Notes: generated by a model not told the origin, from the letters alone. 64,000 nucleotides of DNA from Paracidovorax valerianellae (GCF_900102625.1 NZ_FMZC01000001.1:248001-312000), one strand, 5' to 3'. Positions 44,738 to 58,086 are shown, counted from the first letter of the stretch. Made by a program: numbers and translations.

Positions 44738-44838
44738 TCGTCTCTCCCAGCAAGGGTGGTTGAATCGCTGCTTGAAGGCGCCGATGCCTTCGCGCATGGA
44801 CGAGACTGTGGCGAGAGCCCGTGACGCGGCCATGTCCA

Positions 44839-44860
44839 GCCCATGACAGGTGGATGACTT
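44839..44860 (-). promoter_or_regulatory. Pho box for the OlsB-like gene
   Basis: On the minus strand AAGTCATCCAC and CTGTCATGGGC are adjacent 11-bp repeats. No clear -10 is visible at the expected place. Confidence 0.65.
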
Positions 44861-44972
44861 GTCTGCAGCCATTTCAACCAGCCATTGATCGAGACAATCC
44901 CCAAGAAGGGGGCCAAAGGTGGCTGCTACACTTTCGTACAACTTGCGCCCCTCCAGGGCACCACCGATCTTC

Positions 44973-47204
44973 ATGAGCCCCACGCTTGAGGTGCCCGAGC
45001 TTCTCCAGGCCGGGCCGACTTTGCAACGCATCCTGCGTGAACAGCAAACCCTGCTGGACAGCGCCGGCGTGGGCATCGTGTTCATCCGGCAGCGGCAGAT
45101 CGTGCGCTGCAACCAGCGCTTCGTGGACATCTTCGGCCATGAATCGGCCGCAGATGCCGTGGGCCAAAGCAGCCAGACCCTGCACGCGAGCGTGGATGCC
45201 TTCCGGGAACTGGGCCGCAATGCCTACCCCGTACTTGCTCGCGGCGAAACCTATCGCACCGAGTCCCAGATGCGCCGGTGCAATGGCCGGCTGTTCTGGA
45301 GCAGCCTGGCTGGCCGTTTGATCAACCCGAGAGAGACTTCGGAAGGCTCGATCTGGATCATTGACGACATCGATGAACAGCGGCACGCCCAGACCCAGCT
45401 CCATGCCGTGGTGCAGGAAAAGCAGGCCCTTTTCGATCACGCGATGGTAGGCATCGCTTTCATTTCGCGGCAGCGCATGACGCGATGCAATCAGCATTTC
45501 GAACAGATGCTGGGATACGGCCCCGGAGAGTTGGCGAATGCGGCCACGCGGCAATGGCACTTCAGCGACGCCGACTGGGAAGATGCCAATCAGCGCTGCT
45601 ACACGCCGTTAAACGACGGAAAAGTTTTCGTGGGCGAGATGACTCTGCGTGCCAAGGATGGCCGCGCCGTGGTGTGTGAAGTGCGCGTCAAGGCCATCGA
45701 TCCCGTGCGCCCGCAGAACGGATCGGTCTGCATTGCCATGGACGTCAGCGAGCAGCGCCAAGCGCAGGCAGAGCTGGCCCGCATGCACGCCGATCTGGAG
45801 CGGCAAGTGCACGAACGCACACGGCAGCTCAGCGAAACCGTGGACAACTTGCATCGCGAAATCAACGATCGCAAGCACGACCAGGAACGAATCTACTGGC
45901 TGGCCCACTACGACCCGCTGACAGGATTGCCGAATCGCACGCTGCTCGCCGAACGCAGCCTCCATGCGATCCGTGCGGCCAGTGAAGGTGGCACGCCCCT
46001 GGCCGTCATCTTTCTGGATCTCGACCATTTCAAGCATGTGAACGACTCCCTGGGGCACAGGGTCGGCGATGCGTTGCTCGTCGAAATCGCCAAACGACTG
46101 CGTGCCGTAGTGCGCGACAAAGACACGGTGTCGCGTCTGGGCGGCGATGAGTTCATCTTGCTGCTCCCCGGGGCCAACGCGCACGGCGCTGCACGGGTGG
46201 CGGGCAAGCTGCAGGAGGCATCGCGGCAGCACTATCAGATCGGCCACCACGAACTCACGATGGCGCCATCGATGGGCATTGCATTGTTTCCGGACGATGG
46301 TGCCGATTTCGACACCCTCACCCAATCTGCCGATGTGGCCATGTACCGGGCCAAATTGGATGGGCGCAACACCTACCGATTCTTCACCCCGGAGATGCAG
46401 GCCCAGTCGGTGCGGGCCCTGTTGCTGGAAAACGCCTTGCGCCGTGCACTCGAGCGCAATCAGCTCCATCTGCATTACCAGCCACAGATCACCATCGCTA
46501 CCGGCGAAATCCGAAGCGTGGAGGCCCTGCTGCGTTGGGAGCACCCTGAGCTCGGAAACATTTCTCCTGCGGAATTCATTCCGATTGCCGAGGACAGCGG
46601 CCAGATTCTGCAGATCGGCGAGTGGGTCATGCAAACCGCGCTGGACCAGCTGCAGGCCTGGCACGCCATGGGCATGGATTGGCTGGCCATGGCGGTGAAC
46701 CTCTCCGCCCTGCAGTTCCGCCAGCCACAACTGCCGGAACTGGTAAGCCGGCTGCTGGACAGCACCTCGCTGCGCGCTAACCGGCTGGAACTGGAGTTGA
46801 CCGAAGGCGTGGCCGTGGACGATCCCCGCTCGGCGATCGCCACCATGGATCAGTTGCATGCCCGAGGCGTGCGAATGTCCATGGACGATTTCGGCACCGG
46901 CTACTCGTCACTGAGCCAACTCAAGCGCTTTCAGATCTACAAGCTCAAGATCGACCAATCCTTCGTGCGCGACCTGGGCAACGATTCGAACGACCGCGCC
47001 ATCGTCAGCGCCATCATCCGGATGGCGCAGGCACTGGGCATCCGAACGACGGCCGAAGGTGTGGAAACGAGCGAACAGCTGGCTTACCTGCGCGAACAAG
47101 GATGCGACGAAGCGCAGGGCTACTACTTCAGCAAGCCGTTGCCAGCCCACCAGATCACTGTCCTGCTGCAGAGACAGCATCAAACGAAAAAAGCAATGGC
47201 TTGA
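44973..47204 (+). CDS. PAS-PAS-GGDEF-EAL cyclic di-GMP protein
   Basis: A 743-residue cytoplasmic protein. Two PAS domains (about residues 20-140 and 150-275; both start with a DSAGVGIVFI/DHAMVGIAFI pattern) are joined by a short coiled coil to a GGDEF domain with intact RLGGDEF and an EAL domain with SVEALLRWEHP and DDFGTGYSSL. It could make or break cyclic di-GMP, with PAS ligands deciding. The second PAS repeat is clearly a duplication of the first. ATG 44973 is used; GTG 44919 is possible. Confidence 0.93.
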   Translation: MSPTLEVPELLQAGPTLQRILREQQTLLDSAGVGIVFIRQRQIVRCNQRFVDIFGHESAADAVGQSSQTLHASVDAFRELGRNAYPVLARGETYRTESQMRRCNGRLFWSSLAGRLINPRETSEGSIWIIDDIDEQRHAQTQLHAVVQEKQALFDHAMVGIAFISRQRMTRCNQHFEQMLGYGPGELANAATRQWHFSDADWEDANQRCYTPLNDGKVFVGEMTLRAKDGRAVVCEVRVKAIDPVRPQNGSVCIAMDVSEQRQAQAELARMHADLERQVHERTRQLSETVDNLHREINDRKHDQERIYWLAHYDPLTGLPNRTLLAERSLHAIRAASEGGTPLAVIFLDLDHFKHVNDSLGHRVGDALLVEIAKRLRAVVRDKDTVSRLGGDEFILLLPGANAHGAARVAGKLQEASRQHYQIGHHELTMAPSMGIALFPDDGADFDTLTQSADVAMYRAKLDGRNTYRFFTPEMQAQSVRALLLENALRRALERNQLHLHYQPQITIATGEIRSVEALLRWEHPELGNISPAEFIPIAEDSGQILQIGEWVMQTALDQLQAWHAMGMDWLAMAVNLSALQFRQPQLPELVSRLLDSTSLRANRLELELTEGVAVDDPRSAIATMDQLHARGVRMSMDDFGTGYSSLSQLKRFQIYKLKIDQSFVRDLGNDSNDRAIVSAIIRMAQALGIRTTAEGVETSEQLAYLREQGCDEAQGYYFSKPLPAHQITVLLQRQHQTKKAMA

Positions 47205-47403
47205 GTTATCGCCTCTGAAGGGCGTAGCCGCAGCAACCCGGCCTGCGCCGCGACTGCCTCTGATGAAGCTTTGAAAACGCTTCGCCAGCATGATCTGTTG
47301 CTCGCTCAAGGTCAGGCAGCATTCACAACAGCGGTCGGCTGCTGCTTCAACTGTCAAGATTTGACCTTCCCGCGCCGCCTGCGAGCGAGCGAGAAGTAAG
47401 GCT

Positions 47404-48738
47404 TTAACCGGCCCGCGCTGCGTCTGCCAATTGTTGCGCGAACTGATTCGCATGGTCGGCATTGCTGGCTTCCACCATCACCCGCAACAAGGGCTCGGTT
47501 CCGCTCGCGCGGATCAGCACGCGCCCCGTCTCGCCCAGGGCCGTCTCGACAGACCGCAATGCGTCCGCCAGCACCGTGTTGCTCTTCCAGTCTTGGCCCG
47601 GAGCCAAGCGCACGTTGAGAAGCACCTGCGGGAAGAGATGCACATTCGCCAGCATGTCGGGCAAACCACACCCGTTGCGCACGCATGCTTGCAGCACCTG
47701 CAGCGCACTGATGAGGCCGTCCCCGGTCGTGTGGCGGTCCAAGGCCAGCAGGTGCCCGGAGCCCTCGCCACCCAACAGCCAACGGTGGCGGGCGAGCTCT
47801 TCCAAAACGTAGCGGTCGCCGACCTTGGCGCGCACGAACTGCACACCCTGTGCCTTGAGCGCCAGCTCCACCGCCATGTTGGTCATGAGCGTGCCCACCA
47901 CCCCGGGCACCGGCTCGCCACGCCCCAGCCGATCTGCCGCCATCAAATAGAGCAACTCGTCGCCGTTGTAGAGCCTGCCTGCAGCGTCCACCATCTGGAG
48001 ACGGTCGGCATCGCCATCCAACGCAACACCGAAGTGGGCATGGTTGGCGCGCACGGCACGCACCAGTGCTTCGGGATGGGTCGCACCCACCTGGTGATTG
48101 ATGTTCAGGCCGTCGGGCGAGCAGCCGATGGCCAGAACCTCGGCACCCAATTCGTGGAAGACTTTCGGGGCGATGTGATACGCCGCACCATGGGCCGCAT
48201 CCACCACGATCTTCACGCCCTTGAGCGTCAAATCCTGCGGGAACGTGCTCTTGCAGAATTCGATGTATCGGCCCGCTGCATCTTCCAGACGCCGCGCCTT
48301 CCCGAGCGATGCCGAATCAGCCCACACCGGCGACTCGTCCAGCGCGGCTTCCACGGCGATCTCCCAGTCGTCGGACAGCTTGGTGCCCTGGGCACTGAAG
48401 AACTTGATCCCGTTGTCGGGGTAGGCGTTATGGCTGGCACTGATGACCACACCCAGGCTGGCCCGCTGCGCACGGGTCAGATAAGCCACCCCCGGCGTCG
48501 GCAAAGGGCCCAGCAGAACCACGTCCACCCCGGCCGAATTGAAACCGGATTCCAGGGCGCTTTCGAGCATGTAGCCGGAAATGCGGGTGTCCTTGCCGAT
48601 CAAGACCGTCGGCCGCTCTTCCTTGCGACGCAAGACGCGGCCAACCGCATGCGCCAGCCGCAGCACGAAATCGGGAGTGATGGGCGCCTGCCCGACGGTG
48701 CCGCGAATGCCATCCGTACCAAAGTAGCGACGTGTCAT
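47404..48738 (-). CDS. glmM: phosphoglucosamine mutase
   Basis: A 444-residue enzyme that converts glucosamine-6-phosphate to glucosamine-1-phosphate on the way to UDP-GlcNAc. The phosphoserine is Ser102 in [18 protein letters not shown] binds magnesium and [12 protein letters not shown] binds phosphate. Its start overlaps the folP stop (ATGA). It is the last gene of the folP-glmM pair, as in many proteobacteria. Confidence 0.97.
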   Translation of the reverse strand: MTRRYFGTDGIRGTVGQAPITPDFVLRLAHAVGRVLRRKEERPTVLIGKDTRISGYMLESALESGFNSAGVDVVLLGPLPTPGVAYLTRAQRASLGVVISASHNAYPDNGIKFFSAQGTKLSDDWEIAVEAALDESPVWADSASLGKARRLEDAAGRYIEFCKSTFPQDLTLKGVKIVVDAAHGAAYHIAPKVFHELGAEVLAIGCSPDGLNINHQVGATHPEALVRAVRANHAHFGVALDGDADRLQMVDAAGRLYNGDELLYLMAADRLGRGEPVPGVVGTLMTNMAVELALKAQGVQFVRAKVGDRYVLEELARHRWLLGGEGSGHLLALDRHTTGDGLISALQVLQACVRNGCGLPDMLANVHLFPQVLLNVRLAPGQDWKSNTVLADALRSVETALGETGRVLIRASGTEPLLRVMVEASNADHANQFAQQLADAARAG

Positions 48739-49619
48739 GGTTGTTGTGTCTCCGCCTGAAAGATGCCCGCATGCTGCGGTTGGAATGAGGATGGGGAAAG
48801 CGGGGCAGCCTGCCAGACCTGCAAGGCCGCGACCGTCTCTCGGACGTCATGCACCCGCACGATACGCGCGCCGCGCTCTACCGACAACAAGGCGGCCGCC
48901 ACGCTGGGCACCACTCGTTCGGTCACAGACAGTTGGGTGATGGCCCCGAGCGGGGATTTTCGGGACCACCCGGCCAGCCACGGATAACCGGCACGGGACA
49001 GCAGAGGCTGGCTGGCAAGGAGCGCGAAATTCTGCTCGACCGTTTTACCGAAGCCAATGCCGCAGTCCAAAACGATCCGAGCCTTTTCGACCCCCAGCGC
49101 AATCAAATCAACGGCATGCCGCTCTAAAAATGATAGCACCTGCGGCACCACATCCCCTTCCATTGGAGCCGTTTGCATGGTCTGGGGATCGCGGTGCATG
49201 TGCATCAGGCAGACGCCGCAGGCGGGGTGGCCAGAGACCACGGAGGCGGCGCCCGGCTGACGCAGGGCCCAGATGTCATTGATGATGTCTGCGCCCAGAT
49301 CGAGCGCAGCCCGCATGACCTCGGGTTTATAGGTGTCGATGGACAAAGGAACTTGCAGGCCCACCGCAAGGCGAACCAGCGGCAGCACCCGCGCGAGCTC
49401 TTCTTCCAAAGGCACGGCAGGGCTGCCGGGGCGCGTGGATTCGCCACCGATGTCCAGGATATCAGCGCCCTGCTCCAGAAGGGTTTCGCAATGCCGCATC
49501 GCTTGCGCTGTGCTGGCATGCCTGCCGCCATCGGAAAAGGAGTCCGGCGTGATGTTCACGATGCCCATGACCTGGGGACGCGAAAGATCGATCTGGAATC
49601 GGGTGGTCTGCCAGTGCAT
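48735..49619 (-). CDS. folP: dihydropteroate synthase
   Basis: A 294-residue folate enzyme that joins p-aminobenzoate to dihydropterin pyrophosphate. [15 protein letters not shown] and [12 protein letters not shown] are the pterin and phosphate loops. ATG 49619 ([11 protein letters not shown]) is preferred; upstream residues overlap the ftsH terminator. Residues about 161-176 are encoded by an in-frame palindromic repeat. The terminator behind ftsH implies that folP relies on readthrough or its own promoter. Confidence 0.95.
   Translation of the reverse strand: MHWQTTRFQIDLSRPQVMGIVNITPDSFSDGGRHASTAQAMRHCETLLEQGADILDIGGESTRPGSPAVPLEEELARVLPLVRLAVGLQVPLSIDTYKPEVMRAALDLGADIINDIWALRQPGAASVVSGHPACGVCLMHMHRDPQTMQTAPMEGDVVPQVLSFLERHAVDLIALGVEKARIVLDCGIGFGKTVEQNFALLASQPLLSRAGYPWLAGWSRKSPLGAITQLSVTERVVPSVAAALLSVERGARIVRVHDVRETVAALQVWQAAPLSPSSFQPQHAGIFQAETQQP
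49093..49139. repeat. palindromic dispersed repeat inside folP
   Basis: Core CCAGCGCAAT at 49094-49103, followed by CAAATCAA and the arm CTAAAAATGATAGCA. It starts like the intergenic copy at 6176 (CCAGCGCAATCAGATCAA). Read in frame it encodes [11 protein letters not shown]. Confidence 0.65.
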
Positions 49620-49655
49620 CGAACACTCTGGAGATATGGACGGGAACGAAGGAGA

Positions 49656-49684
49656 TACAAAAAACGGGGCCACAAAGGCCCCGT
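49656..49684 (-). terminator. intrinsic terminator behind ftsH
   Basis: Stem ACGGGGCC / GGCCCCGT with a five-base loop, followed on the minus strand by TTTTTTG. Confidence 0.85.
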
Positions 49685-49711
49685 GTTTTCATTGCCAGCT
49701 TTCGCCGCGGA

Positions 49712-51634
<1,923 letters not shown>

Positions 51635-51823
51635 GCGGGGCTCCAGAAGCAAGAGGGATAACGCCATGAACGTGTCATGGAAACGTCCTAGCGCATTTAG
51701 GGTGCATTTTAGGCGTTTCAAGGTAGGCAGCCATGCGATTTACCCCATCAGGGGCCATGGTCAACCTCATGAAAGCCCCAATGACGGTGAAAAGGGCCGG
51801 CTGTGTCGCAACGAACGACCGAT

Positions 51824-52486
51824 TCAAAGCTGCTTTTTCAGCCCCATGCCGACGAGAAATGTCTCAGAAGATTTGTCCCGTGAAGCTTTGGGCTTCATGG
51901 GCTTGACCACCTTGAAGGTGTCCTTGAAAAGCTGCACGAGCTGTTCGTATCCGCTGCCATGGAACAGTTTGACCACCAGCGTGCCTTCCGGCTTGAGGTG
52001 CTGCACGGCAAAATCCACCGCCAATTCGATCAGATGGGAAATGCGCGCGGAATCCACAGACCCCACACCGGACAGATTCGGCGCCATATCGGACACGACC
52101 ACATCGACCAGCCGACCCTGGACGGCCTGCTGCAGTTGCGCAAGGACCTCGTCTTCCCGAAAATCGCCCTGAAAGAAGACCACGCCCTCGATGGGCTCCA
52201 TGGGCAACAGATCCAGAGCGATGATGGTGCCATTCAGTTGGCCGACCGCCGCACCGCCAGGCGACATGCGCCGCCGAAGGTATTGGCTCCAGGCCCCCGG
52301 CGACGAGCCGAGGTCAACCACCGTATGCCCGGGCTTGATCAGCCCCAACTGCTCATCGATCTCCTTGAGCTTATAGGCCGCACGGGCACGGTAGCCGTCC
52401 TTTTGGGCCAGTTTGACGTAGGTGTCGTTGACGTGGTCATGCAACCACGCCTTGTTCACCTTCTTGCTTTTCGTGTTTGTTTTCAT
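51824..52486 (-). CDS. rlmE: 23S rRNA 2'-O-methyltransferase RlmE
   Basis: A 220-residue methyltransferase that modifies U2552 of 23S r[18 protein letters not shown] binds S-adenosylmethionine. The catalytic tetrad is visible: Lys in YKLKEIDEQ, Asp in SDMAPNLSG, Lys in [11 protein letters not shown] and Glu in SSETFLV. AGGCAGG lies at the start. Its start codon is only 20 bases from that of yhbY on the other strand. Confidence 0.96.
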   Translation of the reverse strand: MKTNTKSKKVNKAWLHDHVNDTYVKLAQKDGYRARAAYKLKEIDEQLGLIKPGHTVVDLGSSPGAWSQYLRRRMSPGGAAVGQLNGTIIALDLLPMEPIEGVVFFQGDFREDEVLAQLQQAVQGRLVDVVVSDMAPNLSGVGSVDSARISHLIELAVDFAVQHLKPEGTLVVKLFHGSGYEQLVQLFKDTFKVVKPMKPKASRDKSSETFLVGMGLKKQL

Positions 52487-52506
52487 CCTGCCTCGATAAT
52501 ACGGCC

Positions 52507-52980
52507 ATGCCCCAAATTCAATTGACTCCCGCAGAGCGCCGGGAACACCGCGCCAATGCCCACCACCTGGACCCTGTGGTTCTGATTGGCGGCGATGGGC
52601 TGACAGCCGCTGTGCAAAAAGAAATCGACGCCGCGCTCAATGCGCACGGGTTGATCAAAGTGCGCGTTTTCAGCGACGACCGCGCATCGCGCGAGCAGAT
52701 TTATCAGAAGCTGGCAGACGAGCTCAATGCAGCACCCATCCAGCATATCGGCAAGTTGCTGATCCTCTGGCGCCCACAGCCTTCCAAGGAGCGCGCCGTC
52801 GACGAAGACCGCATGCCTGGTCCTCGCGATGTGAAGGTGCTCAAGTTCAGCAAACGCGGCGGCCAGCGCCCTGAGGTGAAGCAATTGCGCGTATTGGGCA
52901 ACCAGCGTCTCACACCGGGTGGCCAGATCAAGCGCGCGAAACCCAAGCAAAAATCCATCAAGAAGCGCCAGGCCGATTGA
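52507..52980 (+). CDS. yhbY: YhbY family CRM-domain RNA-binding protein
   Basis: A 157-residue protein with an N-terminal CRM domain ([28 protein letters not shown], in parts) including the basic GxxG-like face, and a basic C-terminal tail of about 60 residues ([14 protein letters not shown]). YhbY binds pre-50S ribosomal particles. It diverges from rlmE as in E. coli. GATAAT at 52495-52500 is so close to ATG 52507 that a transcript from it would be almost leaderless. Confidence 0.93.
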   Translation: MPQIQLTPAERREHRANAHHLDPVVLIGGDGLTAAVQKEIDAALNAHGLIKVRVFSDDRASREQIYQKLADELNAAPIQHIGKLLILWRPQPSKERAVDEDRMPGPRDVKVLKFSKRGGQRPEVKQLRVLGNQRLTPGGQIKRAKPKQKSIKKRQAD

Positions 52981-53723
52981 TGGGCTCCGCCGGGGCGCAA
53001 GAGCGCCATGTGATCTGCATGAAATGGGGCACCAAATACGGCCCCGAATATGTGAATCGGCTCTATGCCATGGTGCGCCGCCATCTGAGCGGTGACTTTC
53101 GTTTCGTCTGCCTGACGGACGACACGGCGGGCATTCGCCCTGAAGTGCATTGCCTCCCCATTCCGCCATTGGACTTGCCCGCCGGCATTCCTGAACGGGG
53201 CTGGACGAAGCTGGCCACGTTCGGCGCCGATTTGCATGGCCTCTCAGGGACCGCACTGTTCCTGGACGTGGATGTGGTCGTGACAGGTAGCCTGGACGGA
53301 TTCTTCGAAGAGCCCGGCGAGTTTCTGATCATTCACGACTACAAGCGGCCCTGGCGCGTCACCGGCAACTCTTCGGTCTATCGTTTCGAAATCGGAGCAC
53401 ACCCCGATGTCCTCGAATACTTTCGTGGGCATTTCGATCTGGTCCGTCAGAAATTCCGAAACGAGCAGGCCTACCTTTCAGACTTCCTGCACCAGCAGGG
53501 CAAGCTTCGGTATTGGCCGTCAGGCTGGTGCCCAAGCTTCAAATACCACTGCATTCCCACTTGGCCTACCAACTATTGGAAGCCGCCGACCGTGCCGCCA
53601 CAAGCACGCATTGTGATTTTCCATGGGGAATGCAATCCTCCCGACGCTCTGGCGGGGCGCCGGAACAGGCGTTTTCGACATATCGAACCTGCAGCCTGGG
53701 TGGGCGAGCATTGGAAGGAATGA
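52980..53723 (+). CDS. glycosyltransferase-like protein
   Basis: A 247-residue protein resembling GT-A fold sugar transferases of the type found in capsule or LPS clusters. CMKWGTKYGPEYVNRLYAMV opens the fold and FLDVDVVVTGSLDGFF carries a DxD metal motif (Asp-Val-Asp). VTGNSSVYRF and KFRNEQAYLSDFL are acceptor-side elements. The start overlaps the yhbY stop (TGATG), so it is coupled to that gene. Donor and acceptor are unknown. Confidence 0.75.
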   Translation: MGSAGAQERHVICMKWGTKYGPEYVNRLYAMVRRHLSGDFRFVCLTDDTAGIRPEVHCLPIPPLDLPAGIPERGWTKLATFGADLHGLSGTALFLDVDVVVTGSLDGFFEEPGEFLIIHDYKRPWRVTGNSSVYRFEIGAHPDVLEYFRGHFDLVRQKFRNEQAYLSDFLHQQGKLRYWPSGWCPSFKYHCIPTWPTNYWKPPTVPPQARIVIFHGECNPPDALAGRRNRRFRHIEPAAWVGEHWKE

Positions 53724-53755
53724 CGGACGCAGCGGATGGCGCCGGTTGAATCTGG

Positions 53756-54163
53756 CTAGCGCCGTGCAGTGCGCCAAAGCACGGCCAGGGCACACAACCA
53801 TTGCACCGCATACATGACGGTGCCCACGGTGTGCCAAAGGCGCAAGTCCTGCCGGGCCACGATGCGCGGCGATACGCCGTATTGCACCAGCAGGGCCAGC
53901 AAAAGGCCCCCAATCACGAAGACCAGCGCCGACTGCGCCCAGGCCTCCTGAGCCTCGGCATGCCGTCTTTTCGACAACAACAGAAGGCTGGCGCAGCAAC
54001 CGATCGACACGAAGGTCTGCGCTTCGAACAGACGCGCCGCCATGTTGCCTGCCAATGCTGGCGTTGGCAGGTGCACGAACAGCAATGGCACTGCCAAGAA
54101 CCCGATTGCGGACAGGCTGCCCCACCAAAGGGCTGAGGCGATCACGGGCAAACGGTCGAACAT
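53756..54163 (-). CDS. DUF4149 membrane protein
   Basis: A 135-residue protein with four predicted helices and the DUF4149 opening ALWWGSLSAIGFLAVPLLF. Function unknown; a similar fold occurs in TMEM205. It is 16 bases after greA on the same strand, so it shares that transcript. Confidence 0.82.
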   Translation of the reverse strand: MFDRLPVIASALWWGSLSAIGFLAVPLLFVHLPTPALAGNMAARLFEAQTFVSIGCCASLLLLSKRRHAEAQEAWAQSALVFVIGGLLLALLVQYGVSPRIVARQDLRLWHTVGTVMYAVQWLCALAVLWRTARR

Positions 54164-54179
54164 GGCAGCGCTGCTGGGT

Positions 54180-54656
54180 TCAGAGGTAGCTCACGCCCAC
54201 CACTTCATACCGGCGAAGTCCGCCCGGGGCCTGCACTTCGGCGGTGTCGCCCTCTTCCTTGCCGATCAGTGCGCGAGCGATCGGGCTCGACACGTTGATC
54301 AGGCCCAGCTTCAGGTCGGCCTCGTCTTCGCCCACGATCTGATAGGTGACCGCATCGCCGGACTCTTCGTCTTCCAGCTTCACCGTGGCGCCGAAAACCA
54401 CCTTGCCGCCCGCGTCGAGCGTGGTTGGATCGATGATCTGTGCGGCAGAGAGCTTGCTCTCGACTTCCTGGATGCGGCCTTCGATGAAGCCCTGACGATC
54501 CTTGGCGGCTTCGTACTCGGCGTTTTCGCTCAGATCGCCCTGTGCACGCGCTTCGGCGATCGCGTTGATCACGGAGGGACGCTCTACGGTTTTCAGGCGG
54601 TGCAGCTCTTCCTTAAGCTTTTCAGCGCCGCGCTTGGTAATGGGAATGGTGGCCAT
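54180..54656 (-). CDS. greA: transcription elongation factor GreA
   Basis: A 158-residue factor that helps stalled RNA polymerase cleave its transcript. The N-terminal coiled coil has the conserved tip [20 protein letters not shown] with its two acidic residues; the C-terminal FKBP-like domain ends [16 protein letters not shown] 54656 has GGAG ten bases upstream. A terminator and 180 bases separate it from carB. Confidence 0.97.
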   Translation of the reverse strand: MATIPITKRGAEKLKEELHRLKTVERPSVINAIAEARAQGDLSENAEYEAAKDRQGFIEGRIQEVESKLSAAQIIDPTTLDAGGKVVFGATVKLEDEESGDAVTYQIVGEDEADLKLGLINVSSPIARALIGKEEGDTAEVQAPGGLRRYEVVGVSYL

Positions 54657-54742
54657 TGAATCTGTCTCCACGTTCAATTCGACGCCGCGCCACGCGCGGC
54701 CCTCCTGGCGCCTTGCGCAACCATGAATGCACAAGCGAACGC

Positions 54743-54779
54743 CCCAAAAGGAAACCGCCGCGCGTTGCCGCGCGGCGGT
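54743..54779 (-). terminator. intrinsic terminator behind carB
   Basis: A perfect 11-bp GC-rich stem (ACCGCCGCGCG, loop TTGC on the plus strand) with TTTCCTTTT following on the minus strand. Confidence 0.8.
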
Positions 54780-54840
54780 CTCTGTTCAGGTGCGATTATG
54801 CCGCGTTTGTATCGGCTGGACGCTTAACCCGACTGTGCAC

Positions 54841-57800
54841 TCAGGCTGTCAATTGCGCATGCAATTCCTGCAAGGAATAGACCTCGAGGTGTTCCAGATG
54901 CTTCATGCCTTCCACCGCGGCCTCGGCGCCAAAAATGGTCGTGAAGGTCGTGACGCGAGCCTGCAGCGAACTCGTCCGGATCGCGCGTGAATCGGCAATG
55001 GCATTGCGCCGTTCTTCCACCGTATTGATGACCATGACGATCTCGTCGTTCTTGATCATGTCCACGATGTGCGGGCGGCCTTCAGTCACCTTGTTCACGA
55101 CCGTTACGGGCACGCCGGCCTCCGAAATAGCCGCCGCCGTGCCCTTGGTGGCGACGAGGTCGAAGCCGATTGCAACGAGTTGCCGGGCAATGTCCACCGC
55201 ACGCGGCTTGTCGCTGTTCTTCACCGTGAGGAACACCTTGCCGGAGGTGGGCAGCTTCGTGCCCGCTCCGAGCTGGCTCTTCACGAAGGCCTCGCCGAAC
55301 GTCTTGCCCACGCCCATCACCTCGCCGGTCGACTTCATCTCCGGACCGAGGATCGTGTCCACGCCCGGGAACTTGACGAACGGGAACACCGCTTCCTTCA
55401 CGCTGAAATACGGTGGCGTGACTTCGCGCGTGATCCCCTGGCTGGCCAACGTCTGGCCCGCCATACAGCGTGCGGCCACCTTGGCCAACTGGATGCCCGT
55501 GGCCTTGCTGACGAAAGGAACCGTTCGCGAGGCGCGTGGATTCACTTCCAGCACATAGATCACGTCTTTCCCATCCTTTTCCTGGATGGCGAACTGCACG
55601 TTCATCAAGCCGATGACGCTCAGGCCTTCGGCCATGGCAGCGGTCTGGCGCTTGAGCTCATCGACCGTGGCCTTGCTGATGTAGTACGGGGGCAGCGAAC
55701 AGGCGGAATCGCCGCTGTGCACGCCAGCCTGCTCGATGTGCTCCATCACGCCACCGATGAAGACCTTGCCTTCAGGGTCGCGCAGGCAATCGACGTCGCA
55801 TTCGATCGCATCATTCAGGAAGCGGTCCAACAGAACGGGTGAATCGTTGCTCACCTTGACGGCTTCGCGCATGTAGCGTTCCAGATCCCGCTGCTCGTGC
55901 ACGATCTCCATGGCCCGGCCGCCCAGCACATAGCTAGGCCGCACGACCAGGGGGTAGCCCAACGCTGCCGCTTTTTCCAGCGCTTCCGGCTCGGTTCGCG
56001 CCGTGGCGTTGGGAGGCTGGCGCAGGCCCAGGTCGTTGAGCAGCTTCTGAAAGCGCTCACGGTCTTCCGCCGCATCGATCATGTCCGGGCTGGTACCGAT
56101 GATCGGCACGCCTTCGGCTTCGAGGCCCAAGGCCAGCTTGAGGGGCGTCTGACCGCCGTACTGCACGATCACGCCAGTCGGCTTTTCCTTGTCCACGATC
56201 TCCAGCACATCTTCCAGCGTGAGCGGCTCGAAATACAGCCGGTCTGACGTGTCGTAGTCGGTCGAAACCGTCTCCGGATTGCAGTTGACCATGATGGTCT
56301 CGTACCCGTCCTCGCGCATGGCGAGTGCGGCATGCACACAGCAGTAGTCGAACTCGATGCCTTGGCCGATGCGGTTCGGGCCACCGCCCAGCACCATGAT
56401 CTTCTTGTTGTTGGTCGGAGCGGCCTCGCACTCGTCCTCGTAGGTCGAATACATGTAGGCCGTATTGGTCGCGAACTCGGCAGCGCAGGTGTCCACCCGC
56501 TTGTACACGGGGCGCACGTTGAGGGCACGGCGTGCTTCGCGAACGGCCTTTTCCTGAATCTTCAGCAGCTTGGCCAGGCGGCGGTCGGAGAAGCCTTTTT
56601 TCTTCAGCGCACGCAGCGTGTCGGCATCGATGGCTGCCAGTGCGCCATCGCCCTTCTCTTCCACGAGCTTGTCCAGATCGAGTTCGATCTTCACGATCTC
56701 TTCGATCTGCACCAGGAACCATTTGTCGATCTTGGTGAGGTCATGCACCTCGTCGACCGACAGGCCCATCGCGAACGCATCGCCCACGTACCAGATGCGC
56801 TCAGGACCGGGCTCGCCCAGTTCCTTTTCGAGCAGCTCGCGGTCCTGCGTCTTTTCGTTCATGCCGTCCACGCCCACTTCGAGGCCGCGCAGGGCCTTCT
56901 GGAACGATTCCTGGAACGTGCGCCCCATGGCCATGACCTCGCCGACCGACTTCATCTGCGTGGTCAGCCGGCTGTCGGCGGTGGGGAATTTCTCGAAGGC
57001 AAAACGCGGAATCTTGGTGACCACGTAGTCGATCGATGGCTCGAACGACGCGGGGGTTGCACCGCCCGTGATTTCGTTCTTGAGCTCGTCGAGCGTATAT
57101 CCCACAGCCAGCTTCGCTGCCACCTTGGCAATCGGGAAGCCCGTCGCCTTCGATGCCAGTGCGGACGACCGAGACACCCGCGGATTCATCTCGATGACGA
57201 TCATGCGGCCGTCCTTCGGGTTCACCGAGAACTGCACATTGGAGCCACCGGTGTCCACCCCGATCTCGCGCAGCACCGCAAGGGATGCATTGCGCATGAT
57301 CTGGTATTCCTTGTCGGTCAACGTCTGCGCCGGTGCCACGGTGATCGAGTCACCCGTGTGCACGCCCATGGGGTCGAGGTTTTCGATCGAGCAGATGATG
57401 ATGCAGTTGTCCGCCTTGTCGCGAACCACTTCCATCTCGTACTCTTTCCAGCCGAGCAGGGATTCTTCAATCAGCAGCTCGTTGGTGGGCGACGCCTCCA
57501 GGCCACGCTTGCAGATGGTTTCGAACTCTTCGGGGTTGTAGGCGATGCCGCCGCCCGTGCCGCCCAGCGTGAAGCTGGGGCGGATCACCGTTGGAAAGCC
57601 GACCGTCTTTTGCACGGCCCACGCTTCGTCCATGGTGTGTGCAATGCCCGACCGCGCCGAGCCCAGGCCGATGCGCGTCATCGCATCCTTGAACTTGAGC
57701 CGGTCTTCGGCCTTGTCGATGGCCTCCGGCGTGGCGCCGATCAATTCGACCTTGTACTTGTGCAGCACACCGTTGCGCCACAGGTCGAGCGCGCAATTCA

Positions 57801-58086
57801 GCGCGGTCTGGCCACCCATCGTGGGAAGGATGGCGTCAGGGCGCTCTTTCGCGATGATCTTCTCGACGGTCTGCCACGTGATGGGTTCGATGTAGGTCAC
57901 ATCGGCCGTCGCGGGATCGGTCATGATCGTCGCAGGATTGCTGTTGATCAGGATGACCTTGTAGCCTTCCTCACGCAGGGCCTTGCAGGCCTGCACACCC
58001 GAGTAGTCGAATTCGCAGGCCTGGCCGATGATGATCGGGCCGGCACCGATGATGAGAATCGATTTGAGGTCTGTGCGCTTCGGCAT
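54841..58086 (-). CDS. carB: carbamoyl phosphate synthase, large subunit
   Basis: A 1081-residue enzyme making carbamoyl phosphate for arginine and pyrimidines. It has two ATP-grasp halves, each opening with a preATP-grasp block ([40 protein letters not shown], each in part), and a C-terminal MGS-like allosteric domain that usually binds UMP and ornithine. Length is normal. Its ATG overlaps the carA stop by one base (TAATG). Confidence 0.97.
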   Translation of the reverse strand: MPKRTDLKSILIIGAGPIIIGQACEFDYSGVQACKALREEGYKVILINSNPATIMTDPATADVTYIEPITWQTVEKIIAKERPDAILPTMGGQTALNCALDLWRNGVLHKYKVELIGATPEAIDKAEDRLKFKDAMTRIGLGSARSGIAHTMDEAWAVQKTVGFPTVIRPSFTLGGTGGGIAYNPEEFETICKRGLEASPTNELLIEESLLGWKEYEMEVVRDKADNCIIICSIENLDPMGVHTGDSITVAPAQTLTDKEYQIMRNASLAVLREIGVDTGGSNVQFSVNPKDGRMIVIEMNPRVSRSSALASKATGFPIAKVAAKLAVGYTLDELKNEITGGATPASFEPSIDYVVTKIPRFAFEKFPTADSRLTTQMKSVGEVMAMGRTFQESFQKALRGLEVGVDGMNEKTQDRELLEKELGEPGPERIWYVGDAFAMGLSVDEVHDLTKIDKWFLVQIEEIVKIELDLDKLVEEKGDGALAAIDADTLRALKKKGFSDRRLAKLLKIQEKAVREARRALNVRPVYKRVDTCAAEFATNTAYMYSTYEDECEAAPTNNKKIMVLGGGPNRIGQGIEFDYCCVHAALAMREDGYETIMVNCNPETVSTDYDTSDRLYFEPLTLEDVLEIVDKEKPTGVIVQYGGQTPLKLALGLEAEGVPIIGTSPDMIDAAEDRERFQKLLNDLGLRQPPNATARTEPEALEKAAALGYPLVVRPSYVLGGRAMEIVHEQRDLERYMREAVKVSNDSPVLLDRFLNDAIECDVDCLRDPEGKVFIGGVMEHIEQAGVHSGDSACSLPPYYISKATVDELKRQTAAMAEGLSVIGLMNVQFAIQEKDGKDVIYVLEVNPRASRTVPFVSKATGIQLAKVAARCMAGQTLASQGITREVTPPYFSVKEAVFPFVKFPGVDTILGPEMKSTGEVMGVGKTFGEAFVKSQLGAGTKLPTSGKVFLTVKNSDKPRAVDIARQLVAIGFDLVATKGTAAAISEAGVPVTVVNKVTEGRPHIVDMIKNDEIVMVINTVEERRNAIADSRAIRTSSLQARVTTFTTIFGAEAAVEGMKHLEHLEVYSLQELHAQLTA

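Noticed and set aside
46908-47462. A minus-strand frame with a cysteine cluster (CCECC) between the EAL gene and glmM
   Set aside because: It overlaps the EAL gene and the glmM end, has no ribosome binding site and no known domain; the cysteines look like chance.
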